Shown piece by piece: positions 51,301 to 60,000 of a stretch of DNA of 64,000 nt. The DNA is from Membranipora membranacea. Taxonomy: Eukaryota; Bryozoa; Gymnolaemata; Cheilostomatida; Membraniporidae. The stretch covers positions 8,680,001-8,744,000 of the forward strand of contig OU612069.1 in the NCBI GenBank assembly GCA_914767715.1, given 5' to 3'. The notes under the pieces are model-generated. The model made no database searches. It saw only the letters and a list, made by a program, of their open reading frames with translations, and was not told the origin of the DNA. How positions within the stretch are numbered: position 1 is the first letter of the stretch; every line of letters starts with the position of its first letter. A program made the position numbers and the translations under genes.

Positions 51301-52853
51301 TGGTAGAGCTGTTATTATGAGTTGGTGGTAAGTCATCTATATCCACATCCATCGCTTCATCACCAGTACTCTCCATCATCACATGACTAAATAACAATAA
51401 CATTTAAATAGTCCTAATAACAATTATAGTCCCAGTAACACAGTGGTACAATCAAGGGCGCGGCTGTGGTGCAAAGGATAGGGCATGGGTCTTTGAATCA
51501 AGAAGCCTCTTGTTTTGGTTTTTCACACGGTATCACAGGGTTATGAGACAATAAGTGGATGCAAGTTTTTTATATATAGTCATAATAGTAACAGAAATAC
51601 AGTGGTCCAAACCAACAAAGACACAAAGTAATTACGTCTATGCGTTTGATGCGAATTTGATGTCACATTATATGACACAGTTTTGAATGCTTATCAGCCT
51701 GTCTAGGGAGTATATTAAGCCCATGTCAAAACCTAAAAAGGCAACAAAAAGAAATAATGAGTATGAAATGCGTAGTGAAAGTTATCTATAACAACCATTT
51801 ATTGGACACCTATATATAATTTTATAGGAGCTCCTACCTTGTCTTGCTTAAACTAGTCCTCCCTAAATAAGCTTAATAAAACTAAAGCTAAAATACACTT
51901 CTCTGGGTGACAATAATATTTTACGGTAAACTTTGATAGCACATATGACCACATCAGAACAACTTCAACCAACAACTCTCACAAACCACCCATATCTCAA
52001 ACTCAGACAACTCTCATAATCACAACACTGACAGATGGAACAATAGACTTAATATACTACTAGTATATTTAGTTTATGGATGGAACATACTCATGCTTCT
52101 AACATCAAGGATGTGTCCTATCAGTAATTAATCAAAATTCTCCAGGGGTCTTTGAGGACTATAGGTGTCAATCACCTGTTCTCTGAAGAGTATGGTTTTA
52201 TACCACTCCCCACCCCAACATAAGACAAGAAAAGACAGTTACCTTGGTACGGTCGACTGCGGTAGGCCTTTCCTTCTGGACTTCTTATCACTGACAAAAC
52301 CATTAACAGCACCATGACCAGCTGCGGCCGCAGCGCTGCTTCGTGCCACATCTGCCGACTCAGTGACAGGTGCTGCCGACTCAGTGACAGGTGCGGAAGA
52401 GCTGGTCTTTAGCTTACCGATCAAGCTCTCCAAACTAGACCTGTGACAGCAAAAACATAAACCAGAAAGTCTTACATATTTATTGATCAGAGATATTCCA
52501 AATAGACAAAGTTGTAAGGATGTCAATCTTGGTGCCATCAATCAGTGGCTGGTGGGTAATCTCAAATTATTTTTACTATAACCTACCATCTCAAAAAGGA
52601 TTCTTGAAAACTAAGGGCAAATTTACTGTGCCCGAACTTAAAGACTTTCCTAGCTTACTGCTAAATACAATCATCGGAAATAGATGAGTGATGAAATCGG
52701 AAATTACGAATGATTTCGCTAGCAAATATTAAATGTAAATGACACATAATTTCAACTCTAAAAAACAATGAAGGTATTTGATAACTTGTGTGATAGGGTA
52801 TTTCTAACTAAAAAGCTAACTTGTTTAACTCACTCTTTTGTCTGCTCCGCCAT
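15845..52853 (-). CDS. ATRX: ATRX chromatin remodeller (ADD + SNF2 helicase), 45 exons
   Basis: Nuclear ATP-dependent remodeller that reads H3 tails and, with DAXX, deposits H3.3 at repeats in vertebrates. Exons in order: 52853-52834, 52440-52243, 51386-51252, 50586-50458, 50103-49971, 48622-48482, 47953-47840, 47517-47364, 47000-46809, 46217-46021, 45510-45376, 44870-43874, 43339-43076, 42661-42479, 42159-42073, 41529-41449, 41134-40865, 40449-40206, 39523-39389, 38917-38700, 38265-38081, 37274-37129, 36747-36568, 35983-35809, 34373-34215, 33543-33409, 31992-31873, 31248-31105, 30102-29925, 29536-29399, 29105-28930, 28407-28278, 27883-27801, 27291-27176, 26193-26102, 23314-23170, 22709-22607, 22198-22083, 21280-21082, 20554-20384, 19959-19876, 19584-19366, 17899-17810, 16619-16425, 15904-15845. 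All are GT-AG with matching phases; total 7,566 nt, 2,521 aa, close to human ATRX. The start is the first ATG (MAEQTKESSLES). The donor of exon 13 (43076) and that of exon 42 (19366) are the least certain. Confidence 0.96.
16640..16915. repeat. Duplicated exon-44 head plus degenerate tandem repeats
   Basis: 16690-16738 repeats about 45 bp of exon 44's start and acceptor with few changes. It is surrounded by imprecise repeats of TTTTGGGAAATC(C/T), which read as KDFPK in one minus frame. It lies in the intron between exons 43 and 44. Confidence 0.85.
17195..17400. repeat. Interspersed repeat family D, copy 1
   Basis: Shares CTCTGAT(T/C)(G/A)ATAGAG, ACTTAGCATGAGTACCATCA and a final AACGATCAGA(G/T)ATAC segment with copies at 20985-21075, 50150-50245 and 51035-51235. 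Non-coding. Confidence 0.75.
17975..18088. mobile_element. Hairpin MITE, hybrid copy
   Basis: Contains an inverted repeat around TGGGATTTTACACTGATTA, then a tail identical to one arm of the hairpin at 37319-37406 (TTATTACAGTGGAACAGGTCG, GCTTTTGCCTA). Located in the ATRX intron before exon 43. Confidence 0.75.
18196..18703. mobile_element. Long-TIR MITE family E, complete copy
   Basis: About 508 bp with inverted terminal repeats of roughly 130 bp starting GACAGTTTT(T/C)TGAGCTCTG. TA lies just outside both ends, fitting a TA target duplication. No transposase frame. A truncated copy lies at 11080-11512. Confidence 0.85.
18974..19314. mobile_element. Palindromic MITE with TTAA flanks
   Basis: The two halves (about 165 bp each) are inverted copies separated by a short centre near 19140. 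TTAA occurs immediately outside both AGCT ends (18970-18973 and 19315-19318), suggesting a piggyBac-type target duplication. It ends about 50 bp from the exon 42 donor. Confidence 0.8.
20384..27291 (-). CDS. ATRX: ATRX exons 34-40: insertion loop and helicase lobe 2
   Basis: Exons 34-35 are a hydrophilic insertion ([17 protein letters not shown]) as in vertebrate ATRX. Exon 36 has [15 protein letters not shown]. Exon 37 gives motif IV as LLLFSGS where vertebrate ATRX has FSQS. Exon 38 has [13 protein letters not shown]. Exon 39 has motif [19 protein letters not shown] and motif [13 protein letters not shown], with the arginines at about 2231 and 2234. Exon 40 continues [14 protein letters not shown] and RVVDER. 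Confidence 0.96.
20577..20690. repeat. 36-bp tandem repeat beside ATRX exon 40
   Basis: Three units of ACAGTACTCTGTATATCAGACAA-type sequence starting about 20 bp from the exon 40 acceptor. Part of the unit (ATCAGACAAGAG) also occurs at the acceptor itself, so the array probably grew out of the splice-site flank. Confidence 0.85.
20985..21075. repeat. Interspersed repeat family D, copy 2
   Basis: Partial copy ending about 6 bp from the donor of ATRX exon 39 at 21082. Shares GATCAGAGATGTACATG and ATCACGTGATCA segments with the other D copies. Confidence 0.7.
21320..21515 (-). mobile_element. tRNA-derived SINE copy 2
   Basis: Reverse complement of the SINE at 2611-2874: B box as GGATTTGAACCC, A box as CCAACTGACCTACC. 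It is shorter at its 3' end. Lies in ATRX intron 38. Confidence 0.88.
21571..21809. mobile_element. hAT-like MITE
   Basis: Starts AGGCCCGTAGTTTAGG and ends CTAGAACTACGGCCCTG, giving an imperfect CAGGGCCGTAG terminal inverted repeat, the form typical of hAT elements. I could not confirm an 8-bp target duplication. Confidence 0.65.
22310..22365. mobile_element. Hairpin MITE fragment
   Basis: TTGATTATTAATAATCAATG core flanked by TTCCACAGTAGG and CACAGTAGG. Related to the 37319-37406 and 17975-18088 elements. Confidence 0.6.
22500..22590. repeat. 30-bp tandem repeat, three units
   Basis: AAGTGGCTCTGAGCCGACGC and CCCTCTTTAAGTGG-type unit repeated three times, ending about 15 bp from the exon 37 donor at 22607. 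Confidence 0.9.
25183..25330 (+). other. Possible THAP-like transposase fragment
   Basis: An 82-codon frame opens with [12 protein letters not shown] then [18 protein letters not shown], reminiscent of the Cys pair, F-x-x-PK and Trp of a THAP zinc finger. The C-x2-C spacing is not canonical and the C-terminal C-x2-H is missing, so this could be chance. It lies in the 2.8-kb intron between ATRX exons 36 and 35. Confidence 0.25.
25704..25781. mobile_element. Small hairpin element
   Basis: AGGTACTAAAAAGGTTCTATTTT and its near-exact inverse AAAAATAGTACCTTTTTAGTACC are separated by about 30 bp. The termini suggest a tiny MITE. Confidence 0.7.
26885..27075 (-). mobile_element. Non-LTR retrotransposon C-terminal relic
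   Basis: The minus frame has [20 protein letters not shown], fitting the WN.LP..iR...S...FKr..K signature near the end of non-LTR ORF2 proteins. An 11-bp tandem repeat directly upstream may be its degraded flank. Confidence 0.55.
27056..27125. repeat. 11-bp tandem repeat
   Basis: About six units of ATGATTTGGCA with drift at the right end. It lies about 50 bp from ATRX exon 34. Confidence 0.9.
27801..33543 (-). CDS. ATRX: ATRX exons 26-33: SNF2 helicase lobe 1
   Basis: Exon 26 ends KRLKPHQ (Q-motif region). Exon 27 has motif [15 protein letters not shown], with Lys at about 1706. Exon 28 has motif Ia [12 protein letters not shown]. Exon 29 has [14 protein letters not shown]. Exon 30 has DEGH (about 1824-1827) and [10 protein letters not shown]. 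Exons 31-33 carry the SNF2-specific [17 protein letters not shown]-like and RVWTHPRCL segments. All catalytic residues expected for ATP hydrolysis are present. Confidence 0.97.
31425..31570. repeat. Degenerate tandem repeat of about 30 bp
   Basis: Four to five units built on GTGATGTCATA(A/C)CAACACATATA. Located in ATRX intron 27. Confidence 0.8.
32706..33269. mobile_element. Palindromic DNA transposon with 9-bp target duplication
   Basis: 564 bp made of two nearly identical inverted arms of about 270 bp around a short centre near 32985. Termini TAGCCTTGTTCA and TGAACAAGGCTA are inverse copies. GAAAGAGTA is repeated exactly outside both ends (32697-32705 and 33270-33278). A 9-bp target duplication with very long terminal repeats fits the Mutator superfamily. 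Both arms carry the same open stretch ([16 protein letters not shown]), which I do not recognise. Lies in ATRX intron 26. Confidence 0.92.
34215..43339 (-). CDS. ATRX: ATRX exons 13-25: Ser/acidic/Lys-rich linker
   Basis: Residues about 849-1624, disordered, with repeated SSDEE/SDSD clusters and KKKK basic patches. Three blocks are recognisable from vertebrate [17 protein letters not shown] in exon 20, [15 protein letters not shown] in exon 22, and [15 protein letters not shown] in exon 25, which immediately precedes the helicase. I do not recognise a clear DAXX-binding segment. Confidence 0.9.
34975..35145 (+). repeat. Interspersed repeat family A, copy 2
   Basis: Carries GGAAAGAGTGCCTTCC, GGGGAAGGTAACTC and TGCATTATGACGTCA. 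Located in ATRX intron 24. Confidence 0.75.
35498..35745. mobile_element. MITE family G, copy 1
   Basis: Terminal inverted repeats CAGGGGGGTTTTTCAATTAG and CTAATTGAAAGACCCCCCTG, with internal inverted GAGTGAGCGAT motifs. A second copy lies at 39685-39941. Confidence 0.85.
37319..37406. mobile_element. Near-perfect 88-bp hairpin MITE
   Basis: Arms of about 43 nt from TAGGCAAAAGC inward to GATTATTAATAATC are inverse copies with a single bulged base. TA at both tips would fit a TA target duplication. It lies about 45 bp from the exon 22 acceptor. Confidence 0.9.
38940..39055. repeat. 18-bp tandem repeat
   Basis: Six or seven units of ACAAGGGGCAATGTAG or ACAAGGGGCAATATAT, starting about 20 bp from the exon 20 acceptor. 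Confidence 0.92.
39295..39370. repeat. AAT/AAAT microsatellite
   Basis: Simple repeat of AATA and AAT units directly downstream of the ATRX exon 19 donor. Confidence 0.9.
39685..39941. mobile_element. MITE family G, copy 2
   Basis: Inverted relative to copy 1, with CAGGGGTATTTCAATTAGAA and TTCTAATTGAAAGACCCCCC termini and an internal (TA)n run near 39791-39808. Confidence 0.82.
41449..42159 (-). CDS. ATRX: ATRX exons 15 and 16: tandemly duplicated exon pair
   Basis: Exon 15 (87 nt) and exon 16 (81 nt) encode [19 protein letters not shown] and [19 protein letters not shown] respectively, and both end in (S/T)PLP. Similarity continues into the intron upstream of each acceptor (GAAAATGTGAGA(C/A)AA in both). 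Both are phase 1-1, so either can be skipped without a frameshift. Confidence 0.92.
43874..44870 (-). CDS. ATRX: ATRX exon 12: 997-nt disordered exon with SUMO-interaction-like motif
   Basis: Largest exon, residues 517-849, low complexity and rich in Ser, Thr, Asp and Pro. It holds [11 protein letters not shown] (VVDL at about 614-617), a hydrophobic core followed by acidic residues as in SUMO-interaction motifs. A 24-codon unit with [11 protein letters not shown] occurs twice exactly and a third time in degenerate form. Otherwise no domain. Confidence 0.9.
45190..45365 (-). repeat. Interspersed repeat family A, copy 3
   Basis: Same orientation as the 5.2-kb copy. It ends with TTGGTCTTTGGGTAGTC about 10-15 bp from the exon 11 donor at 45376. 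Confidence 0.78.
45376..47000 (-). CDS. ATRX: ATRX exons 9-11: helical region after ADD
   Basis: Encodes [16 protein letters not shown] followed by helices ([31 protein letters not shown]) that align in order with the vertebrate ATRX stretch after ADD containing LIVPKEMIKKAKKL. Function of this region is little known. It continues in exon 11 with a short hydrophilic helix ([13 protein letters not shown]). Confidence 0.7.
45680..45795. repeat. Tandem duplication of about 58 bp
   Basis: TTAGCTAGTTTAGGGG through GGCGAGTAAATG occurs twice with one inserted G. Intronic. Confidence 0.9.
46485..46715 (+). repeat. Interspersed repeat family A, copy 4
   Basis: Begins AAAGACTACCCAAAG and contains GTGCCTCCCATCAGGG and TGCATTATGATGTCA. 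ATRX intron 9. Confidence 0.78.
47100..47350. repeat. Hairpin repeat with 17-nt G run
   Basis: An uninterrupted G tract of 17 (about 47225-47241) lies between two inverse segments (AGCCTTG..GCTACTTTT and AAAAGTAGC..CAAGGCT), and a C10 tract follows near 47289. It sits in ATRX intron 8 and ends about 15 bp from exon 8. Confidence 0.8.
47840..50103 (-). CDS. ATRX: ATRX exons 5-7: ADD histone-reader domain
   Basis: Residues about 161-290. The GATA-like finger has C178-x2-C181 and C204-x2-C207. The PHD part has C227, C230, C239, C242, C247, C250, C271 and C274. The acidic DSDGFDNQC segment matches the DSDG-containing segment that accepts unmodified H3K4 in vertebrate ATRX, and [12 protein letters not shown] matches the PHD core. 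A complete zinc ligand set implies a working H3K4me0/K9me3 reader. Drosophila XNP lacks this domain, so this is the fused, vertebrate-like arrangement. Confidence 0.95.
48840..48895. repeat. 23-bp tandem repeat
   Basis: Three units of TTTGATATACCCAT(T/C)GATAT. Intronic. Confidence 0.88.
50150..50245. repeat. Interspersed repeat family D, copy 3
   Basis: Shares ATATCTCTGATCAATAGAG and CACTTAGCATGAGTACCATC with the 17.2-kb copy. ATRX intron 4. Confidence 0.78.
50290..50440. repeat. AT-rich inverted repeats (TACTAAGTATTTATA)
   Basis: Several forward and inverse copies of ATACTAAGTATTTATA. It can form cruciforms. Non-coding, directly downstream of the exon 4 donor. Confidence 0.8.
51035..51235. 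repeat. Interspersed repeat family D, copy 4
   Basis: The longest D copy together with 17.2 kb, including CCAATTTCATTAATGAGGG and ACGATCAGATATAC. ATRX intron 3. Confidence 0.78.
52105..52235 (+). repeat. Interspersed repeat family B, copy 2
   Basis: Matches 6970-7105. It ends in AACATAAGACAAGAAAAGAC, about 8 bp from the ATRX exon 2 donor at 52243. Confidence 0.78.
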
Positions 52854-54004
52854 GGTCAAAACACAAAGCTCTGTGATTGGTGAGTAAACAAGAAAGCCTC
52901 ACATTGTCACCTGACCTGTAAATCAGACTATGGCAAATGATTAATACAGTTTATTATCTTGGAATTAGGCACTTACCAAGATAATAGAGGCTTAACTATT
53001 ATACTCGACATAGGCCTATACAAACAGAGATCTGCAGATTTGTGTCAGCTTGCTGGCAGAAACAGTAAGTTGATTGATGATGGAAGTCATTTGAGGCGTT
53101 TTGTAGAAGCTAGTGAGCAATACAAACTGCGGTTCGTGCTTCAGACTTCAACAATTGTCTGAATAACTTACTTCTTCTTAGTTTCAAACTGAGTTATCTT
53201 TAGAAAAGCTTCATTCTCGTGATAAGGAAGGCAGCTGACACAATAATAGCATGTCTTGACAAAGCAGCTGACACAATAATAATAATATGTCTTGACAAAC
53301 TGAAGCTCAACTGTTGGACATGTAGCTTGTAAGAAATTGGAAACCCAACCAAGGAGTTCCTCCTCAAACTAACTAACAATAAACATATTTGTGAATTAAG
53401 TTCATCATTTATTTATTTACAATCACAAACAACAACAATAACATTATTTTTCTATCTATTCATTGTTGTTGTTGTAACAAACTGTTTAACAATGAGTCAA
53501 TGAATTTAGGGAACAGGGCTGGCTGCAATGCTTTTTGACTTACACTGTATTACACTGAAGACAGCTGTTAGGAGGGATTAATACTCAGCCCAGTGCTGAG
53601 AAGTGTTGCTGTTATTACTTATATCATGTAGTCCAGATTGTGAGAATTTCCTGAGTCTAGAAAAGATTTTCCCACCAAGATCTAAAATAAAGTAAGAAAC
53701 TATGGATCCCTAGGTTAACCCATAGACTGTGAACAAGTAAAATTTATTGACATGGGGTATTCGTGATAAATTTTTAGGATCCCGTACTAATTAATTATTT
53801 TATTCCATAATACATTATTTGTATTTTTATTAATTTCTTTTAGACTTTGAAAACAAATATAAAAGTAATATGTGATTGTTTAGAGTTAAATAATTTTCAA
53901 ACCCGGTTCATCCGGGTGTTTCCAATACCCGCATCTTGCAAGCCATTCTGGGAGTACCTGCAGACACTTGCTAGCAGTAGTCAACATCACTGAAAATAGT
54001 AAAA
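52854..54004. promoter_or_regulatory. Divergent intergenic region between ATRX and ATP1B
   Basis: The two start codons face away from each other across about 1.15 kb, so both promoters should lie here. I see no convincing TATA box or CpG-rich core. A 36-bp direct repeat (AGCAGCTGACACAATAATA, 53225-53295) and inverse ACAACAACAATAA/TTGTTGTTGTTG tracts near 53430-53475 are present. Untranslated first exons cannot be excluded. Confidence 0.5.
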
Positions 54005-57000
54005 ATGGCAGACAAGGCAGATAAAGAGAATGAGGTTGATGAGATTCAGAGGAAAGAGACATGGAGAGACTTTCTCTACAACTCCAACAAAGGAGAAGTG
54101 CTGGGAAGGACTGGAATGAGCTGGTGTAAGTACTTAACTTAGAGCATTGGACTGGTGTAATAAACATTACTGATTACTTACCCATTGGCCATAGCATAGT
54201 TACAAAACTATCCATTCATTGTAGAATAGAGACTGTAGTCCTGTAAACTGTTATTGATCACATCTGAATGAGGATGACTCAGTGGGCAACATGGTAGTGT
54301 TTAGATACTGGGCCAACTAAAATAGCACCTCTCTCATTCACTTGACTTGACACACAAAGTTTCCTCATATCATATTAATTTTGTGTTCTTTGGCCTCCAC
54401 GCGTTCACACAAGGTTACCAGTGAACATGGAAATTGATTAAATCTGGTTACCGCAGTGGAAGGCCATGTATACTGGTTGAAACAGAGCAATCTTCCAGCA
54501 TCGGAGATATATCGGGTCAGAGGTTTTGCCAGTGCCCTATCTTAACGTGTGCTAGCATCAGAAAATATATCTATGACCAAAATTCTAGGAACAGGCACGT
54601 TACTGTACTGACAGGTTTCCTTTAAGTATCGCATATCAATATTCTTTCAAAAGAGATTAGAGGACATTTAACCGACAGCCACAAGATCCGGAAAAAAGTA
54701 GTAATATTAGGTATTGAAAATTATAAAACTGATCATATCTGACCGAAAAAAGCTTCAGTGACAGTCCATGGTTTTTTGCTGTTCTGCGGCAGGGCACTTC
54801 GACCACCATCAATAAAAACAAACCAGCCCCAAGTTACGTGCCGTACAACATAGCTTTGTGTGCAACACAAGCCACACTTGGTTTTGTTTATACAATGTGA
54901 CATCAGTAATGATAATATTTTCACTCTGAATCTGGCACCGAAATAAGTTGGTAGCAAATTCCATCACATAATCATTGAGAAATCTTTACTTTTGGTCACA
55001 CATTTTCTTGTTACAAATAATGTACTCATTATTTCATGGTTTTAGCGTGGCTATCTCATCTTTGGGTCAACCGTGTGTACTGAAATTCCAAAAGATTAAA
55101 ATTGGTTAACCGGGATACACAATCCAGGGTATGACCCAAAAAAGACTTGCCGCTCGAGTGACTTTGAGTGTATGACAGGGTGATAAAAATGTTGATTAAC
55201 TGTTTACATAGTGGTTATAGACTGTCAATTGGGGTCATAAGTCAGAACTGATCAAAGCATGACATCAGCCTGCTAGTGCTTGCTTTTACCGGGACTGCCA
55301 GCCTTCATAAAGTGCCTGTCATACTTATGTATGTTATGCCAGCCTTGGCAGGAAAATAATTAAATCTGAACTATCAGCAATGTTCAACATCGGAGGGAGG
55401 AATAACCTGAGAAAAATTAATAGATCATTGATTTTGTTTTGCAGGCAAGATTGGAGTTTTCTACGCAATCTTCTACGCTTGTCTGGTCGGATGGTTTGCT
55501 GGTCTTCTCCACGCATTCTATGCCTCCCTTGACGACACTGCCCCAACTTATTATGGCGAAAACTCTCTCACACAAGCTAACCCTGGTACGTTGGCAACAC
55601 CGAATTAAATCTTCTCATGGAATGGAAACATCAACATATCCTTATACAGTTAGAACACTCAACACAGGAACTGATCTGACATTGATCTGATTGGCTATCC
55701 CTACTAGCATGAATAATATAGCCTGAGAAATAGTCTTGTTCACAAAACTGCAAACAGTCATAAATTGCCTTTGATGTCATTGATTTGGGCTTTCCTAGAG
55801 GACTGGTTATTTTTGCAACCCATTGTTTGGCAATAGAAAGCTAATGATGCTATTCCAGATATGGAATTCAATGGTTGACATATGAAACTGTACAAAGCTG
55901 CCAGTGCAATATTGGAATGATAAGGTTACTAATTCTTTTGTGGTCAATATTAATGGCCTCTAGGGATCGTTAGTGAGGTGATGTGTCTTTGTTACATCCA
56001 TAAACATAAGTATTTATGTTTTTATCGTCACTACAAGCCATATGCTGTTTGTTGGAAGGCCATTGGACCTAATAGTCTTTTTTTTTTCCATGGATTGTCA
56101 TCTTTTAGGCTCAAGCGAACAGGGACTAAAAGAGCTGATGCCCTATTGAAACTTGTGTGTTCTAAACTTACAACCCTCAGCACAATGTTTTAGTTATATA
56201 TGATTATGCCAAAGATTATGAATTGACTACACGTTGATTCAAAAGGACTTGGGCCACTCATGAAACATTCCACAGTGTTGAGATTTAAGATGTGACCCCC
56301 TTCAGTTACATAATAAAACTATTGGGAGCTATTTACTTTATTAGTCCGTACAGTATTTGATGTTTTATTTTCAGCTCTTGGAATGAGGCCAATGCCACGA
56401 TTCGACTCCACGATGATTCGATTTGCTCAAGCCAAGAAAAGCAGCTACAGACCTTATGTAGACCATCTGGAAGCCTTCATAAAAAGTATGTGTCATTGTG
56501 ATATTGCCATATTTATCATAAACAACATAGGTTTTGATTAAAGCAATTTGAGCCAACTTCTCGCATATGTTCGTGAGTGGCTGCTCCACTTGTATTGAGT
56601 AAGTTCATTGCATGAACAGGCAAGTCGTCATTAGAATTAATTGTTGCTGTCGCAACCACTTCCCCCACGAGACTCATAACATATACAAATGTCTTAATGT
56701 GTGAGGATGGATTGATCAAGCTATGGCTACATCTTTAACAATATGAAATTAGGTGACTAGCATGTTTGGTTCAAATTGGGTTGAATTCATGAGTTTGCAT
56801 AAGCATTAGTTAGAGCCGCATAATTTTGTACCGGCTTGACTAGTAGAACAATTTACTAGAGCACTTGGGAACTTTTCATCAATACTACAAGCAAACTTAT
56901 TAATGATGTCTAAAAATAAATCAATAAAACAGCATTATGATGTTGTCATACAGTTGTTCTATAGTTTACATTGTGTAAATAGCCTTTTGCTTGTATAGCT

Positions 57001-60000
57001 CTAAATAGCTGTAATTTTAGCTCAGCTACGTAAGCCAGCATTTACAATATAATGTCTACAAATGAGAAGAAAGCATTTTTTGTCGTAATAACTATTGTAA
57101 AACTTGGTAAACTGGCTCATATATATAACTTGTATGGAATTCGGGTTTTGACCTCCCAGTGCCGGGCTGCCAGAAAGCTCCTTCTGTCTTGGTTACTGAG
57201 CTGTTAGTAACGCCATTGATATAAATTCATAGATTGTTGGTAAAATACACAGTGTGGCTATTTGGGGAGACATTACATCAGTATATAACTTTGTGTCAGT
57301 ACTTAGATCTAGCTAAAATCCTGGCGGCTTGAACATATGCATTAACTGACGTCCCAGTAACAACCTTAAAAAAATCAAGCAATCTATTTGACATGGGGTC
57401 GGCTGTAGCATTACTGAACTTTTTGACCAATCAAAGATGAAAATAAGGTTTCCAGCAACCATACATGAATTGTCATATGCTTGTTCAGGATAAGATATGT
57501 TCCCCTAATCCATAAATATATATCAATGAGTAACACTTATTGAATCAAGTTATTTATGCCGCTGGTCGCAATAGTATGTGAGCAGGGTTAAGACTATAAT
57601 AACTCCTTTCTCCTCCAATGGTCGTCACTATTTCACATGCCGGTAGCTACCTATCTGCCGGATAGCTCCTGAGCTAACTCATCTGCTATCAAGGGTAGCT
57701 TAACAAGCTGTCAGAGAGCATTAATCACAACCCTTCCCAGGCCTCATTAAAATTCAGGATGTTTTCAGAAATCGCAGCTAATAAATATAACTGTGGTCTC
57801 GCGACCTTGACATAACCTAACTACAGACAAGTCTATGAATTGTGTGGTGCCGATCTGGTAGTTTTCTCTTTGTGATTTTCTGTCTGAGTAATGTTTTTGA
57901 CAAGGAGTTAAAATCTCTAACTCCTCGGTCTGATGCATACCAGCGCTCAGTGAATTATTGTGGATGGCATAAATGGTATTTAAAACAAAAGCCGCTGAAT
58001 ATGGCCCCATAGTGACCTTGAATGATAACGAACAACTGTTAGTGTAAGGGTTAATTATGAGTTTATCACCTTACAAGGAGTGGGAGGTGGCTCAGTTGGT
58101 TTGAGCAAGGAATGAGCATGCAAATGTTGAAGATTGTGGGTTTGAATCCCACTGAAGTCCATCTACTACTGGGGTTTGGTTTTGCTCCCACCTGCTTGCA
58201 AACAAAGAGCAACCTGGCGCAGGTATTGCGGCCTTGCATCGAAGGCAACTAATTTTAAACCGCCCGTGTTTCGGAGTGTTGCATTTGATGAGACATCTGA
58301 TTTCTTAATCAACCTAAAATTTCTTTTCCTACAGCTTACGAGAACGTGTCCGACGCTGTAGATTGCAGCAACGGAGAAAGGCCTAAAGATGGTAAAGCTT
58401 GTAAGATTAATATCAGAGACCACCTCACAGCTCTTGATTGTACCCGTGATAATGATTACGGATACTATGCTGGATCACCCTGTGTCGTACTCAAGATGAA
58501 CAAGGTGTGTAGTAGTTTGACGTGTGCTTCTATTGGTCAAAAGTTAAATCTCTGCCAACTTCGTTGGCTAGTTACAACCCTTGTTGACTAGAATAGTAGT
58601 GTAACTTTTTCTTATTCAGGCCTCACGGCATGATCACTTTGGGTTGTCACCAAGTCAAATTACGCAGGTCATCGGTTGGGCTTGCAGGCAGGTGTTTGGA
58701 AATATATACCAATTGATGTCAGGGTAGGTCATGTTGTTTCAATCTAAGACCCTGCGACGTTGTGTTATATTTGTAGCTCTACGACTTTACCCCTAATCCT
58801 TATGCGACATTCGCTGACCTAGAGAAAGATCTGGATAAAGAGACTGGAGAGCGATTAGGATATCAATCCTACGCTGATGGTATGTGTATATAGTGAATTA
58901 ATAGCATAATACACAGTGATGGCAACTTGTGTTGAAGTTTGATGTCACCCTTGTATGTGATCAAGCGGCATATCAAAATATTGTAAAGCGGCTGCTCCTA
59001 TCTGTGTGCTCTAGATCAATCATTTGCTCCTGTTATTAAACATTTTGTAATTTTAGTTTTAGTCTTTCAAACTTTTTCTGTATAAACTAGGACTGCTGCA
59101 TAGAGCATTTTTTTTCGAAAAAGTTTTCAATTTCAAGCAGTTGTATGGCTTTTGATCTCAGCTTTGTGGGGAACCTTGTTTTGGACCCTGTTCTGATGTC
59201 TAAACTTTCCTTCCGTTTTATTGTTCAGGTAACACAGGAGTTAGCTGTGACGGACAGAACGCCTTAGATAAGCAGAATATCGATTTAATAGAGTTTTCTC
59301 CACCTACTGGTCTAGATGCTGTAAGTTAAATGTAACAAAAAACTGCTGTAAGTGACAGTGTACCATTGCTGACCTAATAAGATATTACAATATGCAACTG
59401 CCTACCATGTCAGTTTTAAAGAAACTAGCTAGTTTTTGAGTGACTTCATGAAACCTAGCTAGTAATTTTTACAAACCGAGGTAGTAGTTGACGTAATGAC
59501 TGGTTTATTTTAAAGACGGCCGAACAGCTTTTTCCAAAATGTAGAAGTCATGGCAAAAAAAAGTTTATAAGATTCTATCTTCAATTTTCACCTAGCCTCA
59601 TTCATCCTTTGACAGTGCTCAGTGGCAACATAGCTAGCCAGAGTTTCATTATTTCAAGCCCGTGCAAAAGGGCAAACTTTACCCCTCGCTAATTCTAAAC
59701 TCATCCTCGTTTAAATCAATGCATGCCCTTCTTGTTACCATGTATCGACTATTTTAACCTCTAATATAAACTCTCAAAATTAAACCAATTAAAGATGTTG
59801 AAATTTGTATAAATCATTACACATTTTTATTGAAGATCCATATAAGTATGTTATAAACAAAGGAAAGTAACAACTTGTTGACCTTGTACAAAAAAAAACA
59901 AAAAATATATATGTATTATAATTTTAATATATTTTTGTCCATTTTAGATTTATTTCCCGTATAGGAACCAGGTTGGATATCGATCACCAGTCGTTGTAGC

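Noticed and set aside
52959-53162. 67-codon frame upstream of ATRX as a small gene
   Set aside because: No Kozak-like context, no domain and no splice signals; length is compatible with chance.
55978-56193. 71-codon plus frame in ATP1B intron 2
   Set aside because: In-frame with neither neighbouring exon and no domain; ATP1B joins correctly without it.
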